From Lingula anatina (lineage: Eukaryota > Brachiopoda > Lingulata > Lingulida > Lingulidae), in contig NW_019773958.1 in the NCBI RefSeq assembly GCF_001039355.2, positions 497,254 to 561,253 of the forward strand: 64,000 nt of DNA. The letters are read 5' to 3'. Numbering within the stretch: the first letter of the stretch is position 1; each line of letters opens with the position of its first letter. Of this stretch, positions 23,768 to 50,775 are shown piece by piece. Position numbers and translations under genes: made by a program. Under the pieces are notes generated by a model. It worked only from the letters and a program-made list of their open reading frames with translations, ran no database searches and was not told the origin of the DNA.

Positions 23768-24742
23768 AAATAGCTAGAGTCAACACAAAGAGGTGCTAAG
23801 TGGGATATAAATGGCAGATTAGATAACCGACTGTAAACAAAGATTTCTCAGCTTGAAAAGTACTGTGATTTTTCCCAGTTCTAATGTGAAATTGTAGATT
23901 TTGATTATTATGTACAAATAGTTTTGACATTTAGGATACTTATCCTATACTACAGTTCCCTTTTTTGTGTGATACTGTGAGTGTACTTGTGAAAATAAAT
24001 TTTAAAAAAATCTGAATTAAATTTAATTATAGCTTTAAAAGCATCAGGTGTGACTTTTTAATCAGATGATTGGTAATTAGTCTTTTCTATTTAAGGACTT
24101 AAACATTTCAAAATGGAGGCAGGTTTGTTATCACTTTTCTTTCAAAGTAAGTGATTAGATTACCATGTTCAATCAAAAAGAAAGGCATATAATACTGGTT
24201 TGGGAAACATTTACACAACATTTAAGTGTAATTTTCAGCTTAGGCTTTATTGAAACAAAACGTATTTCCCTGATTTTGTAAATATACTTAATTATATTTC
24301 AATTTCACTTTCTTTCATTTCTTATTTTTTTCTGAAATAAAACTTGGAAAAACAGTATTGAAGCACAATAGGTCTTTCAGTAAAAAAAATTAATCCCTTT
24401 TCTTTTAGAAAAAGACACCAGCCTTGATATTGCTGACCAATAACCTGTTATAGGTACATATCTATAAGTACTTATTACCAGACAGGCCAAAAATACACTG
24501 TATAATCTTTCTTTCTCAAAATTATTTTCTTAATTATTTCACTGGTTCCTTTAAAACTTTATAAAAGTAAACATCACTATCACAATAAAAAGTATAACAA
24601 AGCCCTCCTCAAAGTAAAAAAAAAAAAAAAGTTTACTCCAATGCCAGGCAGTGGCAGGGAGATAATTGTTTTCATATGAAATTTTATATAAAGTGGTAAA
24701 TGCTTTAATGTTACAAAAATGTACATAAGATATACTGACAGT

Positions 24743-25258
24743 CAATGAAAACGCATCATTTATTTATCAAATAATGTGTTACGTTCCTTTGGCACATTAA
24801 GAAAATAAGTTTTCGTGTGAAATATGACCCATTATTCAGTCACACAAGGTGAAATAAAGGTCAGAAAAGATCATTAAAATGCAAGGTAGCGTGATTGAAT
24901 CTCTTTGGTTCCGCCAAGCCTCCAGCATTCCCATGCAGGGCTCCCAGTCGCTCTTCCAGTGTCAGACGTGGCATTACTGAACTTTTTTGTCATGTGTCAT
25001 ACTGGATTTGGTGACTTCCTTAAATAGGCTTAATTAATCACCATATATTGAACCTGATTGATTCACACCAATCACGAGACAGGAAAACAAATAATTTTGT
25101 AGCAACTGATCACAAAATCACTGAAGCGGAAATTTTAAACATCCGAGTGGTGAGCCCACTCTCTTATGACCAAACAAGTGCATTTGTACTTGTTTATATG
25201 GTTGGAATCGATTCTCGGTAAAAAAGTACAAGAAAGTTTTCTGATGCGTTTTTCATTG
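24743..25258. mobile_element. 516-bp element with 9-bp target duplication, carrying a coding-like fragment
   Basis: The ends are CAATGAAAACGCATCA and TGATGCGTTTTTCATTG, inverted with one indel. The nine bases ACTGACAGT precede (24734-24742) and follow (25259-25267) it. A 9-bp duplication fits Mutator-like or Merlin-like transposons; the CAATG start is also hAT-like, but hAT makes 8 bp. It encodes no transposase. It contains an open frame of unusual composition at 24861-24974. Confidence 0.8.
24861..24974 (-). pseudogene. Coding-like fragment inside the 516-bp element
   Basis: A 37-codon open frame begins MPRLTLEERLGALHG and ends at TGA. It is preceded by an acceptor-like TTCAG. It is more GC-rich than its surroundings and reads like part of a gene (for example EERLGAL, which loosely recalls the region before the Utp12 domain of WDR43-type proteins; that resemblance is from memory and weak). 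It may be a captured exon, a remnant of the element's own gene, or chance. Confidence 0.3.
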
Positions 25259-25375
25259 ACTGACAGTATATATACTAAATATAAACAGGATTATACTCTG
25301 CTTGACTTATAAGAAATTTTCCAATAATACCAGCACAAATGTTAAAATGCAAGTAGTATATATGGGTAATGATAA

Positions 25376-25908
25376 GGTTGCATTCACAACAGATGATCTG
25401 CAGAATTAATGATCCATGGACTAAATATAAGACCTACCCAACTACCAGACTCGGCACCGAATGATACTATACATTCACCGGCACATCAGACCACACTACC
25501 CATTTTCAAGGTGTGCGTCGTATGCATTTCACAGTATCATACCCCGGAACAAAGTTTGAGATGAGATGCACTACTTTCCAACCCCGCTGAGAATCATCAC
25601 TATCACATCGCATACTAGGCAAGAGCGGTGTCGCGTCTGATAGTTCGAAGCACGTACTGACACACCTGAATATGGCCGAACCTACAACCTTGGTAAAAAG
25701 CAATACCAAGCAAGTCCTTAATGGTCTCCCCGCCTCCAAATGCGCCTTCCCTGCAGAGGCCTAGCAATTAAACATAGAGGCCAAATTTAAGCCATGTGGA
25801 GGCAGGGAGACCATAAAAGGATTAGGCCATCTTGCTTTCAGGTAGGGTCTGCCATATTAGATCCTCGGAACTACTGATCCGTAGATCAGCTGTTCTGAAT
25901 GTGACCCA
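25376..25908. mobile_element. ~530-bp inverted-repeat element
   Basis: The left end GGTTGCATTCACAACAGATG and a right end whose complement reads GGGTCACATTCAGAACAGCT form imperfect ~40-bp inverted repeats. An inner inverted pair, TGGTCTCCCCGCCTCCA (25722) and TGGAGGCAGGGAGACCA (25798), is also present. About 120 bp (25438-25560) recurs inverted at 31650-31770. No clear target duplication. Confidence 0.6.
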
Positions 25909-25936
25909 AGTAGTAATAATAATGCAACTTGTCTAT

Positions 25937-26141
25937 CACCCCATTTCCATAGATTTTTAGATCGATCTCTCCCTGTGGGGAGTCTCACTAGATTACTGTC
26001 AGCTTGGCCGGCTTAAAGCTGTAAGGGGGTAATTAACTATGGTGCCTGATCGGCTGACTGCAATTTAGCGTGAACCCCCAGGGAGTTAGGTCGATCTAAA
26101 TCTTAATCTCTAGATCGATCTGAATCTCTGGGAAAGCACCC
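25937..26141. mobile_element. Family-A MITE, copy with TAT flanks
   Basis: CACCCCATTTCCATAG to CTCTGGGAAAGCACCC, flanked by TAT on both sides. It lies immediately after the ~530-bp element, so three elements lie nearly end to end from 24743. Confidence 0.85.
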
Positions 26142-28797
26142 TATGATATAAGCTCAGTACCTAGAGTAATCTTGGTGAAATCTTGAAGACAGTGCTGTAT
26201 CTACTGGCATTATAGGAGACGAGAGAAGATATATTATTGTGTCTGAAGTGTGACATCATGTGAAGTTGAATGGTGTAAGGCCTGAAGCAGGCTGGTCATT
26301 TTTAGCTGGATGTGCACAGGAGTGGGGCAGTGAGTGAGAAGTACTCAGTAGAAGCAGATTTTCCAAGGGTATAGTATGATTATAATTTTTTCTTCTGGCA
26401 TTTTGAGCAGAGAATACTTTTATGCAATATTCAGTTGTGAAACACTTCTGACAGGTAGATAAGATCCAATCTGACAGTTCTCAAGGCCATTGACCGACAG
26501 CCCAAGGCTATTGATTGCCAGTTTCCATTGGTTGTAATTTTTAGCTCAGATAAGAGGCTATCAAGAGGTCATATTTGTCATGGCATAAGTCCCTGATTCG
26601 CGCACACCTGACAAGAATTTTTTCCTTGACTTTTTTTTGTCCCACTGTTGGTCAATAAATCAAGTTATATGAAAACAAGTTGAGAGAAAATAAACACAAT
26701 TTTGCACCCTCACACTTTGAAACACATTTTCATATCATATACCCCGTATTTCTACAAGTATTTTCTGGTCAAAATAGCAAAAGAAAAATTTATCTTGACC
26801 AGCCAGCTTCACATCTGGAAATAGACGAATTTGCTAACCAAATTCAATCAGCCTAGAAGTCGGGGTTGATCCTGCTGATTGCTAAAAATTGTAGTAAACG
26901 TAGGATCTCGGGGTATCAGACATCAATAATGTGCCCCTATCTATTATGTACATACATGTATATATTTCAATTGACTTTGAAAATAAAACTTTTAATTGTG
27001 AGCAAATGTTACATGGCCTACTGCTATGTGAAGGTCTTTTACAAGATATCTGACCCACTGTTAATATTTGTTGGACAGAAATGAGTATGTCCTTGTAAAT
27101 GAAAAATCACTTTGTGTGAACAGGCCCGGTACCAGCAACTTCAAAAGAAGGCTATGTGGTCTGAAAAAGTGGACCTTTTACCACAAAACCTTTGTGGTAA
27201 TAGATCAAATTTTAATCCAGAGCATACCTTTTCCCCTTTAGGAGCAAGATGCAAGTCTGTGAGCATCATTATTGTCAACACAAGAAAAAAGAATAACAGG
27301 TACATTTCACTTCCAGATAAGATCTTGGGTTTAATTGTTCTTTCCTCACTGATGAAAGCAATTAAAATCATCAGAACTGACAAAGGACTGTGGCGTGCAG
27401 ACTCTATTCACTGTCTGGAAAATTTACTGAGTTTTGCCGAACAAGGAAAAAAATTCTGTTGCATTTTGACATTTGTTCTAAGTGTTTGGGCCCAGAAATA
27501 TCATTTCAGAAAAGTTTTTTGGTTGGATTGATAGCATCATTCAAATTGTTTGAGCACCAACTGTAATAGTATTTTTATTTATAACTTTATTTTACCTTTC
27601 ACCTACCCATGTAAATGTATATGCTTCAATCAATAAAGCATTATGTAACAATTCAGAATCACACACACACAATGAAATAACAATTCAGCTTATGTCAGAA
27701 TGGTACAATTGATGATGTCTTTCGATTTATCAGTACATAATCAAAGCTGAAGCATCCAGAAATTCACATAACTCAGGATTAAGTCTTTAGAAGTTTGAAT
27801 ACTGGATATGCTGTAAGTTTCACACTTGCAAGAGCACCTAAAATGCATGGTATAAAATTACATGTAAATAGTAAATTAATCCTTTTGGGTGCTTTGAAGG
27901 TTCTCCTTTACCTTCCCAGAATTACACAAACTTACAAAATTCCAGTCTCGTCTGTGCACATCATCAAAATGGCAACAAGCTCAGTTTTCCCAACATTAAA
28001 CTTTACACCATAAAAACCTACCATGCCCTCTCTTTATAACTTTCTGAAACTTTTTACATGACCCCTGGTTAATTCACTGTATGGTCAAGCTATGGCAGTT
28101 TCAGACACAAATGACATGTTCTGCCCTATTTGAGAATTAAAAAAAGAAAAAAAAGATTGAGAGAGAGAAGAGAAGGAGAAAATAAAAAATTAATTAAGTA
28201 ATACTAGCAGAATGTACATGCAATAAACAGAGGTTACATTGGGTAGTTTGTTACCCATGAAAACCACTTTTTATTTCCCTGATTTAGTATGATCCACGAA
28301 GTACTTCATTCCAGGACTTGTGCAGCCTTTTTTTTCCTCGTCTTTGTAAAAAAGAAGTCAAAACTTGACTATTCATGATTTCAACTCAATGAACTCACAT
28401 TTTCAATTCGATTTGAATAAAGTTTTACTTACTTGATTTGTTGATTTTATTTCCCCTGAACTGTGATCACCAATCCTTCCACATAACTCCTCTAAAAAGC
28501 ACATCCTTTATTGTCTGTCTTTATTGCACACCTACCACAATCTCTTTTCTTATGACAAATAATACACACAAGTCTTCTGCATGAATCACTACAGTCCATC
28601 ACTTATGGTCGATAAAATAATTAAAACCAACATGTTTTCAAAAAAACCCTCTTTGGGGTGTAACAAACTTTCAAAATATGGAGAACAGTGAAAAGAACTT
28701 TGTGGTTGTTTTTTTAATGCATACTAAGTGGATGAAGAGTTTCCTCTCCTTAAAAAACAAGACTCATTTGTCTTTTAATGTTCATTTATAAGCTTAC

Positions 28798-28923
28798 AGG
28801 CCATCCAACACGTTTGCTTTTTGGGTGGGATGTCCTCCATGCTGCTCTTAAATGATCAGGGTTCAGGGATAAAACTGGTGACACATTCCAATCCTTCAGC
28901 CTTTTGGGTGCCCTCACTTCCAT
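28798..28923 (-). CDS. Orphan coding exon of an unidentified gene
   Basis: A 126-nt block (42 codons, phase 0 at both ends) lies between a strong acceptor (TTTTTTATTTTCAG) and a consensus donor (GTAAGC). Only one of its three frames is open; it starts MEVRAPKRLKDWNVSPV and contains DHLRAAWRTSHPKSK. If the donor is unused, the frame stops three codons later. A possible upstream exon, ATG plus four codons (MHQKE) at 30075-30089 followed by GTAAAA, joins it in phase 0 and would start about 200 bp from the ADSS start on the opposite strand. I do not recognise the family and found no convincing next exon. Confidence 0.4.
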
Positions 28924-30074
28924 CTGAAAATAAAAAAGAAATTTTGTTTTAATCTATCTATGAAGTTTCCTATGTCAGACAGGTATTTAATGTTTAAAAA
29001 ATAAATAAGCAGATGAAGCTTGTATGCAAAGATGTGTCCTTAGAAGGGCCGAACGTTTCTTGCTTTATCAACTGCTTTGTTATGAAGCAGTATTTCCATC
29101 TAAATGTAATAATATCCTTCTATCTTATAGCAGCTGCTACCTAGAGCTAAAAATTATATATACTGCTGCCAAAAAAAAAAAAAAAAATCAAACAATTACA
29201 CGTTCACATAGGGAGTAGCATTGAAAATCTAATCAAAAATTACAATGGAAACAAGACACGATAGTTTCTAGCACTAGGAAAGTTCTGAATGTCATTTTTT
29301 CTGGTGAATTTATCCTTCTGATGTAAGATGGATAATTACCTTGCATATATTGCTCTTTTTTTCACCTCTGCCTCTGGTCAAAAGATACATCAGTCCAAAT
29401 TATGGTTCACTTGTGGTCTGTGTCAATCACTATAAAATGCACTTAGCAATAATAATATCACTGATGGAAACTTTTTGATACCTTTGCAGCATTTGCCTCC
29501 CACCCTGTAACTCCCTAATTTTCAATGTTAATCAAAAATTACTGGCCAGTCATTATATATAGCAGCGACCATTTCCTTTAATCTCCAATGGATATGTGAA
29601 CATCAGGTGCGCTCCAGAAAAAAATATTTGAGGGTTTAAATCATTTTTAGTGTGTATGTAAGGTTTAATAAGAAGCTATGGGTGGCAAAAATAAGCATTT
29701 GGGGGATTATCAAACCCATGGAGCACATACTTAGAAATTCTGAGAACTTTGAAGAACTTGCCTAACCACTGGTAATAAAGCCATGTCAAAATTTCAGTTT
29801 CAACGATTTACTTTTTTTTTTACCTCAACGTTATTATGTCCAAGATCTCAATAAGCACCTTAGTGCCCATAAATACAAAACAAAAAAAAAAAAAAGGTTT
29901 TTGAATAAGACATGGAAATTCTTTTCTTTTTTTTCAACTCACAGATCTAATAAACTGGAAATTAAAAATTTTAATTGCAAACATTTTGAAAGCAAACCCA
30001 AAGCCTTTGGCAAAGGGACCACGTTGCCGTTCACCTCAGCCAACGAGATAATTAACCCCTAGTAAAATTTTTAC
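28924..30074. other. Region between orphan exon and ADSS promoter
   Basis: It would be the first intron of the orphan gene if the tiny exon at 30075-30089 is real. No other coding exon is seen. It has several A-runs (29170-29187, 29880-29895) and T-runs. Confidence 0.4.
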
Positions 30075-30089
30075 CTCCTTTTGGTGCAT

Positions 30090-30289
30090 ACTGACACAGC
30101 ACGGTCGCGAGAGAAAAAGTACTTTCACCGCCTAAAATATTCCGTTTCCATCTTTTTCCATGCAAAAAACATTAACCAGCATTGGCCTACTACAGTCCTC
30201 GTTTCATATATCGGTCACATATCGCGCGTGAAATATATATACGTACTTCCGGTGTGCGCAGGAAATCTGGATTTCGCGCGAAAGTGGGG
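30090..30289. promoter_or_regulatory. Putative (bidirectional) promoter of ADSS
   Basis: CpG-rich compared with its surroundings (CGGTCGCGAG, ATCGCGCGTG, TTCGCGCGAA) and without an obvious TATA box next to the start. ACTTCCGG (ETS-type site) and GTGCGCAGG (half NRF-1-like site) lie within 50 bp of the ATG. A housekeeping-type promoter is inferred; activity toward the minus strand depends on the orphan gene being real. Confidence 0.5.
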
Positions 30290-45374
<15,085 letters not shown>

Positions 45375-46894
45375 GTACATGACATCCCTGAAGATGTTCA
45401 ACTTAACAGCTGAATTTCCTCAGTGACAACAAGGATCTGGATTATTTTTTTTTCTAAATTTACAATCTGTCAGTTAACGTACCAAAATTAATTTGATTGT
45501 CACAACCATATTATGCTTTATTTTAAATTGTCCTACTGTGCATAGCCCACTAGAGTTAACTTTAGGTGCCCTGATTTACTAAGAAATATTTTACACCCTA
45601 AACTGCTGTCATTGATACCAGATAAGGTCTCTAAGATGGGATGATTTTATACAAGTTGAAAACTACTGGGAAAAAATTACTGCATACATATGCAGCAGTT
45701 TTCTCTTTGAAACTGCACTGTAGTGTATATATTGGCCATATCAGGCAAGCATGTATCTAACAATATACAAAGTACAGTTTGCTGTCAGAAGTAGAAGCTT
45801 ACATTCATAGTGCCATGATTAGTTTGTAATACTAGTGAATAGACCAAAAGCAGTGAGGGCAGCATTATAAAAATGACATTATGTGATAGTAGTTTGATTA
45901 GCTTCCAGGTGGAGGGATAAAGGTCAAATGATCACTCAATTTTGTCAATAATTATTGGAGCACCTTTTTTTCTGTTGTTGTCCTGTTGTTGTTTTAAGAA
46001 TAAAAAGAAGTGTTTTTATCAACTTTTCAGTTATGTATCTAACCTTGTAATTAACCTTGATTAATCCGTTTTTTGTTGAACATACATTCTTTCGTGGTCT
46101 TACTGACATTTTTTTTGAATATCCATAGCTTTCATTCCTTACAAATGCATTTTTCTGCTTTTTGATAACTTTTTTTTATTATTATATTTCCCTTTTGTTT
46201 AGGCCAGTCTTTTTGCATGTCAAAATTATAGGAGATTGAATATTTAGCTTTGGGTGGACGTTGCCTTCCGTTAAGTGGCATTGTTTTTTGGGAGTGAAGT
46301 TTTATGTTATAATATTTTCATCATGCAGCTGTGAGAGGATAATGTGGAGATGAAAATTGATACAAGGTACGATACTAGTTGTGTCAAATTTGCACTTCAT
46401 AAATTATTTATAGCTACGGGTAAAATGGATCACTTGAGACAAGAATTTTTGTGATGAGGATTTTTATGGTGAAGGTATGAATTTCAAAAACATAGCTTCT
46501 ACAAGTAGAGATTTGAAATGTATTTCTTGACCCACTATGGAGTTGCTTATTAATAGTTCCTATTAAAGGCCATGGAAGATGATTTAGCTTCATCAAAGGG
46601 AATGAGCTTTCTTAATTTATAATTTGTCTAGTTTTGCTTGTTACCTTGGAAAAGTTCAGGATGTCATTTTGAACAATGATTGGTTTGAAAAATATTAATG
46701 AGCAAAAATGCATTAAGGGTCATTCTGTGAGTCTTAAGTGTTTTAGGGGTCATATTACACAAAAGTGGAAATAATTGTACAAATAGTTTTATTTTAAACC
46801 TTCATAATCTACACATTGTGGTAAATGAGCCGAGTGCTTTGTTATATGTGAACTGGTGATGGTTGCTGTGTTGAAACAATTGTGCAAGTCATTG

Positions 46895-46900
46895 AATAAA
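46895..46900 (+). terminator. Candidate ADSS polyadenylation signal
   Basis: AATAAA in the sequence CATTGAATAAAGCATGC, about 1.5 kb after the ADSS stop. A nearer AATAAA at about 46000 is an alternative. Confidence 0.45.
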
Positions 46901-46919
46901 GCATGCACTTATGCTCATA

Positions 46920-46925
46920 TTTATT
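46920..46925 (-). terminator. Candidate NAA40 polyadenylation signal
   Basis: TTTATT on the plus strand (AATAAA on the minus strand), about 430 bp after the NAA40 stop and only ~20 bp from the ADSS signal. Confidence 0.4.
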
Positions 46926-47357
46926 CTTTCTAAGTATTTAACAATGCTGCATTTCAACCTATACAGTATTTGTATTGCTTACAATGATCATCTGCATTGT
47001 TTTTTCATAATTATCCAAAATCATAACAAAACCTCAATTTTCAATGATTATTGGAAAAAAGTTTTATCATCACATCTAACATAAATGACAGAGAAACTGA
47101 TTTTTAAAAATCGGAGGCATTCAAGAATACTTAATCATGTAACTAGGCTAGAGGACTATGAGAAATTCTATCCACACATCTGTGTCTCATGCATCGGAGA
47201 ACACAAGTTTGTATAGGTACCCCATAAAAAATCAATTAACAAAAACAAATATACTTACAATTTCCCAAAAGTTGTTAAAAACTGCCAAAATAAATATGCA
47301 GAAAATTTTATACACTATCTACAAGTTTTGTACTCTCAAGACGGTGATTGAGAACTG

Positions 47358-50300
47358 TTAGGAAGCAGCCACTGCTGAAGCAGATGCCTGCTGTTGACTT
47401 TGTTGCTGTAATGGTTTCCTCTGTCCCACTGGCTTGCTGAGAATATCATAAGCAAAAGGTTCCTCAAAAAGGGTATCATCTGGTGAGATTTCATCCTTGG
47501 CATATCTGAAACATATACCAATTCTGGGACAATAGAAACAAGATTCTGCACAAGTGTTTCTAATCAGTACAAGCTACAGAACTTAAACTATGTTTAAATG
47601 ATAATTGATGAAAACTCCATTTAGGTCTTATGTGACACTTATGATTATTTTCACATGAAAAAGCAACAGTAGCTCATTATGTTATAGCAAAACCTACTTG
47701 AGAGTTTTCACAAAGAAATTCTGCCCTCCTTCATTCATTTTTAAAACGGTCATCATCACTTTCTTCATCTGAGTTCTGAAAAATATGATTCAAAATGTAG
47801 TTTCACAGATTAAGTTACTGTAAATCTTAAATTAAGTATCTTAGCTGTACCTCCCTCACACACAAAGCTTCATTAACATGCTCAAGTCTACACTATAGAT
47901 ACCACAAAAAAAATCATGTATTTTATGATGACAATTTTGTCAAAGTTATATCAAATTTTCTACAAATATTTTATACAAGGCAGCAAAGCTGTCAAATGTA
48001 CAGACAAAAACAGACAAAAACAGAAAATAAAGATGCAAAATAGGTNTTAAGCACAAGTTTTTACTTAAAAACCTACTTGAATGCCATGAGCTCTAATATC
48101 TGCATCATAAACTTTCCAAGACCTTTCCTTCTGACTTCTTTATTAAGGTGAATTTCATAACTGAAAATAAATATATGAAATCATTTAATCAATGAAAAAA
48201 AAATCAATGGATGCATCAATGGATTCCATAAATGAGCAGCTGCATTAAAAAAGCTATTTGAATAAATATTATCAAATATTGGCAACAGACCTACTTTTTC
48301 AGTTTGCCAAATACAATTTTTTAGTTTGTAGTTTTTTCACAAACTGGAGGGTCAGATATTTAAATAAGTAGGTCAATTTACAACCAGAAATCTAAAAGTG
48401 CAGTTTTAAAGCTCTTTTATGGTTGATTGAGCGATTAATTTGGTTTTTCCCTTGGAATGTCAACTTTATTTTAATTTTAAAGAAACTAGTGGGAGTGGTT
48501 TATATGTGCTCCATGTGGCTTTCTAAATGTGGAAACAGTTACACCACTCACCAGTATAATACTTCCACTTCTTCCTCCAGGTCAAATCGGAAGTGTATGA
48601 AGGCCACAGGTTTGTTATCATCAGTGCGTGCAAGGAGATACCACGCTGCCTCATCAGTAAGTTCATCCCTCTTATCCTTATCATTCCACCCCCAGTCACT
48701 GTCTTCATACCTAGAAGATGAATATAGATTTAGAGGAAAGGTTACCTCATTTAACAGGTTAACATCTATATTTCATCCTGGGTGTATCTAAGAATTCGAA
48801 CATTTGAAAGACAGAAAGAAAGACACAAGGGAGTTGCTTATGCCAGTGTTATATATTCTTCTGGATATTTTCTTTGTCAAAAGTCAATTATTTCCTCACC
48901 TATATCAGAGGCCACTCTTGAAAGTTTATTGCTTGAGTACGTTTTGCTAAATCAATGATAAAAAAGCAAGGGCAAATGTTTCTCGAATCATTTATATTTC
49001 ACATTTAATGAATATCTAATATGCCAGCCTAAGCATGCTAAATGATCCAAATAGTACAAGGGTCAATTTACTACATAATGCACCTAATTGAAACTATTAA
49101 AAAATGTTGATTCTATACTTACATCTTTTGCATGTTGTCCTTGGTGAGCTGGAAGGCCCAATCTATTGTATCTCTGTCCAAATCTGTCACTCTTTTGCAT
49201 TCTATTGTGACCTTTAAGCTGAAATTATGAAATCTGATAAATGTCCTTGGCTTGAATTCCCAATATGCTATCATCAAGTCAGTTTGTTTTGGCATTAGCA
49301 CTAGTATCTAGATATAGATAGCTACAGACAGTTATAGATAATTATCATTAATTCTAATAGCTTTTAAATGCTTACCCATTTCTGTCGAATGTCTTGAATG
49401 GTTGTAATGTAGCCATGGGATCTTCTAACTAAAATGTTTATTTATGCAAATGTGTTATCAAATTAGACAGTTCTGTTATGAATTAAAGTTGGAAGCCTCC
49501 AGGAAACACTCGGTCATTTAACATTTCATATAACAAAATCATGCCAAATCAAAATCTTTTTTTTTCTTTTAATTTCCATAAGCCAAAGTACTTGGCCTTA
49601 ACAAATTAATAGTAAGGACTAGTAAATTGCAGAACTTAATGTATCTACAGAAGAATTGGTACACCATTACACTATAGTCAAATTATAATGCCTGACAATA
49701 ATTTTTGCGATACTACATGCAGTAGGTAACAAGGTACTCATAACATTTCAAGCAAGTATCACAATCTGGACTATTGTTTTTGCTCTTGTACATGTAACAA
49801 AATGCAGAATAATTTTCACTTTTTAAATGAAAATCTACATATATGTTGAGGCAATCACCTTATTTGCTGCATCACACACAGCTTGAGAAGCAGCTATTCT
49901 GGACGATTCCTACAAAAAATACACAAGATGTTTAAAGTTTAATTTCTATCTTATGAAATTGAAGGACTTAAATTGTCTTTCCTGAGAGCAGATAAGTTGA
50001 TATTGTTTGAATTTGTGACATTGGCAAGCCATAATTGGGCCAACCTTGAGTCAATGTCAAAATAACTTCAATTGTGCCAGTGACTTACCATATGTTGGGT
50101 CAATGCACTCTCGCTTTCTAGGTTTGGTCTAATACTTCCCATGAATTTTATATCTTTTAGGCAATATATGAGGGCATGTGTAACAACAATTAAAATGCAT
50201 ATTTTCACTGTTTTTACTGACATTAATATTTGACATAATTGCATGGTTAGTGTTAATAATGTTAAATATTTACCTCTTTTCTCTTTAGTCTCTTTTCTTT

Positions 50301-50775
50301 GGCCTTTGATGACTCCTTGTTAGATTTTCGCTATAAATATATACCAAGATAAAGTTAAATGTTACCTTATTAAATTATGGTGATATTAAGTGGCAAAATG
50401 TACAAATTCAGATCCTGCACCAGTGTCAAGTAGAATGAAAAAAGGCAATCTGAGACATAATGTTAGTTAAATAAAATGACCCCTCTTACTTTGTGAAAAA
50501 TTTGGATCCATATACACTTGATTTGTGCTCGTGCACCGGCATTAAACAAAAACGTGTTAATTACAGTTCTGCTACCCTTAATCTGATCATCTTGTATTAA
50601 ACTGTCGATTCCTAAATGATGATTATAATCTATGGACTGTGACAATTTGATAAAAATTAATCGCTGACGGCAGCAGCTGAAAAAAGATTACGGATCGTAT
50701 GCTATCATCTCTCAATTTCAAAGTTTTTCCAACAGTAACTGCATTCATAAACGAATCATAAATACTTACACCCAT
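47358..50775 (-). CDS. NAA40: N-alpha-acetyltransferase 40 (NatD)
   Basis: Acetylates the N-terminal serine of histones H4 and H2A, using acetyl-CoA, in nucleus and cytosol. Nine coding exons: 50770-50775 (Met-Gly only), 50274-50330, 49859-49909, 49376-49428, 49123-49218, 48552-48710, 48077-48160, 47698-47775, 47358-47505. Borders are GT-AG, phases agree, and the total is 243 residues (human about 237). Recognised blocks: RKSNKESSKAKEKR basic N-terminus, LEDP..FKTFDRNG, VTIECKRVTDLD, DWAFQLTKDNMQKMYEDSDW, WGWNDKDKRDELTDEAAWYL, FIHFRFD, VLYCYEIHLNKEVRRKGLG (acetyl-CoA loop RRKGLG at 151-156), and NFFVKTLKYAKDEISPDD. The tail is Gln/Ala/Ser-rich (QQQSQQQASASAVAAS) rather than the His/Cys-rich vertebrate tail. 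One N lies in intron 7 (48046). Convergent with ADSS, divergent from NCX. Confidence 0.95.

Larger units (their letters stand above)
21901..28797. other. Gene-poor, transposon-rich interval
   Basis: No gene is supported between the end of the 9-kb repeats and the orphan exon at 28798. At least six inverted-repeat elements are listed separately. An open frame at 27112-27531 (plus) resembles no protein I know. The stretches 21901-22600, 23770-24730 and 26142-28797 otherwise show nothing recognisable beyond AT-rich DNA. Confidence 0.5.
45375..47357. other. Convergent 3' region of ADSS and NAA40
   Basis: No coding sequence recognised. A plus-strand AATAAA occurs near 46000 and again at 46895-46900. 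This should be ADSS 3' UTR up to one of these, then NAA40 3' UTR on the other strand. Confidence 0.6.

Noticed and set aside
24743-25258. Classification of the 516-bp element as hAT
   Set aside because: The CAATG end is hAT-like, but the flanking direct repeat is nine bases and no eight-base repeat can be aligned, so Mutator/Merlin-type was preferred without certainty.
27112-27531. 139-codon open frame on the plus strand
   Set aside because: It starts at a non-ATG codon, has no recognisable domain, splice context or conserved motif, and a frame of this length can occur by chance. Left unannotated, though it could be part of an old repeat.
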